Shown here: positions 63,618 through 64,000 of the stretch, one piece after another | Layout of the letters: each line of letters opens with the position of its first letter | Numbering within the stretch: position 1 is the stretch's first letter | NCBI RefSeq assembly: GCF_001723685.1 | Contig: NZ_MCBX01000001.1 | Coordinates: 62,001 to 126,000 of the forward strand | Direction of reading: 5' to 3' | DNA length: 64,000 nt | Source: Candidatus Marithrix sp. Canyon 246 | GTDB taxonomy: Bacteria; Pseudomonadota; Gammaproteobacteria; Beggiatoales; Beggiatoaceae | Program-made: the position numbers and the translations under genes | Notes under the pieces: generated by a model | Told to the model about the DNA's origin: nothing | Databases searched by the model: none | Seen by the model: only the letters and a program-made list of their open reading frames with translations

Positions 63618-63679
63618 AGTTTTTATATATATATTTTGATAGAATATATTTTTTAATATATTAATTAGGAAATTCAAGT

Positions 63680-64000
63680 ATGAAGATCAAACTGATAAGC
63701 TTTTTAGCAGTTGTAAGTATGTTTTTAGTGGCTTGTAATGGTAGTATGCCTTCTAAACAAGTTATAGGTGGTGGTTTAGGTGGTGTTTTAGGTGGTGTTG
63801 CCGGATCTCAAATTGGTGGCGGTACAGGTAAAACTGTTGCCATAGTAGCAGGTACATTATTAGGTGCAGCACTTGGTGGTGCAATTGGTGGTTCTATGGA
63901 TCAAACAGATTTATATAAAACCCAAGGTGCTTTAAATAATACTGCAACAGGTCAAACTGTAGCTTGGACCAACCCTGATAATAACAATGAATATAAAGTT
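63680..64000 (+). CDS. Glycine-zipper lipoprotein (3' end outside the window)
   Basis: The gene starts with ATG at 63680 and a ribosome-binding AGGA upstream (63667-63670); it is still open at the end of the window, so it is partial. The first 107 residues have a lipoprotein signal (FLVAC, lipobox) and a glycine-zipper hairpin (GGGLGGVLGGVAGSQIGGG and LLGAALGGAIGGSMDQ), as in 17-kDa surface antigens. It resembles the gene at 8866 in layout but not in its downstream sequence. Confidence 0.8.
   Translation, partial: MKIKLISFLAVVSMFLVACNGSMPSKQVIGGGLGGVLGGVAGSQIGGGTGKTVAIVAGTLLGAALGGAIGGSMDQTDLYKTQGALNNTATGQTVAWTNPDNNNEYKV

Noticed and set aside
1-64000. tRNA or rRNA genes
   Set aside because: No cloverleaf-like T-arm patterns or rRNA signature sequences were seen on either strand; a dedicated search could still find one.

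Overview
The window is AT-rich, densely packed bacterial chromosome with gammaproteobacterial gene content: aspS behind an FmdB protein, rpoZ-spoT next to ridA-recG, rpmH-rnpA, nth-hemJ, pdxJ, waaA, ccmH-ccmI, cysQ-proC-yggT and tsaC. A flavocytochrome c sulfide dehydrogenase-type flavoprotein with an FccA-like partner, c-type cytochrome maturation genes, several WD40, NTPase and caspase-like proteins, a group II intron and many small intergenic repeats together suggest a sulfur-oxidising gammaproteobacterium of the Thiotrichales/Beggiatoaceae kind. That placement is inference; no rRNA or tRNA gene was seen to fix it.

Layout. 1-9.8 kb: fragment of an unknown gene, fmdB-aspS, a CbbY-like phosphatase, two envelope proteins, a hicB-hicA toxin-antitoxin pair (hicA overlaps hicB by 4 nt), a broken ATPase gene, an XPB-like helicase whose last residues come from an intergenic repeat, a CYTH protein, a glycine-zipper lipoprotein and rnpA-rpmH. 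9.8-15.3 kb: nth, hemJ, then a MoxR ATPase and a VWA/metallopeptidase protein that are normally partners but are separated by a repeat cluster, bioF and a PD-(D/E)XK nuclease gene. 15.4-21.0 kb: a three-gene minus-strand operon of secreted redox proteins headed by a 1010-residue protein that joins two cellulose-binding modules, an FccA-like diheme domain, a third cytochrome domain and a DUF1587-to-DUF1585 region; it is followed by a DUF1552 protein and an FccB-like flavoprotein. A decayed copy of part of the big gene lies behind sdaA at 22.5 kb.

22.8-30.5 kb is one tight minus-strand operon: rpoZ, spoT, a double-AAA Clp-like ATPase with an unusual N-terminus, a DUF29 protein, a PilM/PilN-like and a PilO-like membrane protein, and a ThiE-like protein. 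The SpoT synthetase domain appears to lack its catalytic Asp. Divergent to it run ridA, recG and an nSTAND-WD40 protein. 35.8-44.1 kb: ClC channel, MidA-type methyltransferase, pteridine reductase, a metallophosphoesterase fusion, a Ras-like GTPase/Roadblock module and folK-folB. 44.1-49.9 kb: a WD40 protein with a caspase fold lacking both catalytic residues, and a small membrane protein gene interrupted in frame by a 2.48-kb group II intron with an apparently complete reverse transcriptase/maturase.

50-64 kb: pdxJ, waaA, a sigma-region-4/multi-winged-helix protein, a lipoamide dehydrogenase-like enzyme, a pentapeptide-repeat protein, ccmI-ccmH, cysQ-proC-yggT, a degenerate NHL-repeat gene behind an HMA protein, a glycosyltransferase, a diguanylate cyclase with a Glu at the phospho-acceptor site, tsaC, and the start of another glycine-zipper lipoprotein. 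The main themes are electron transfer linked to c-type cytochromes, (p)ppGpp and c-di-GMP signalling proteins with altered sites, and NTPase/WD40/caspase-type proteins often associated with conflict systems.
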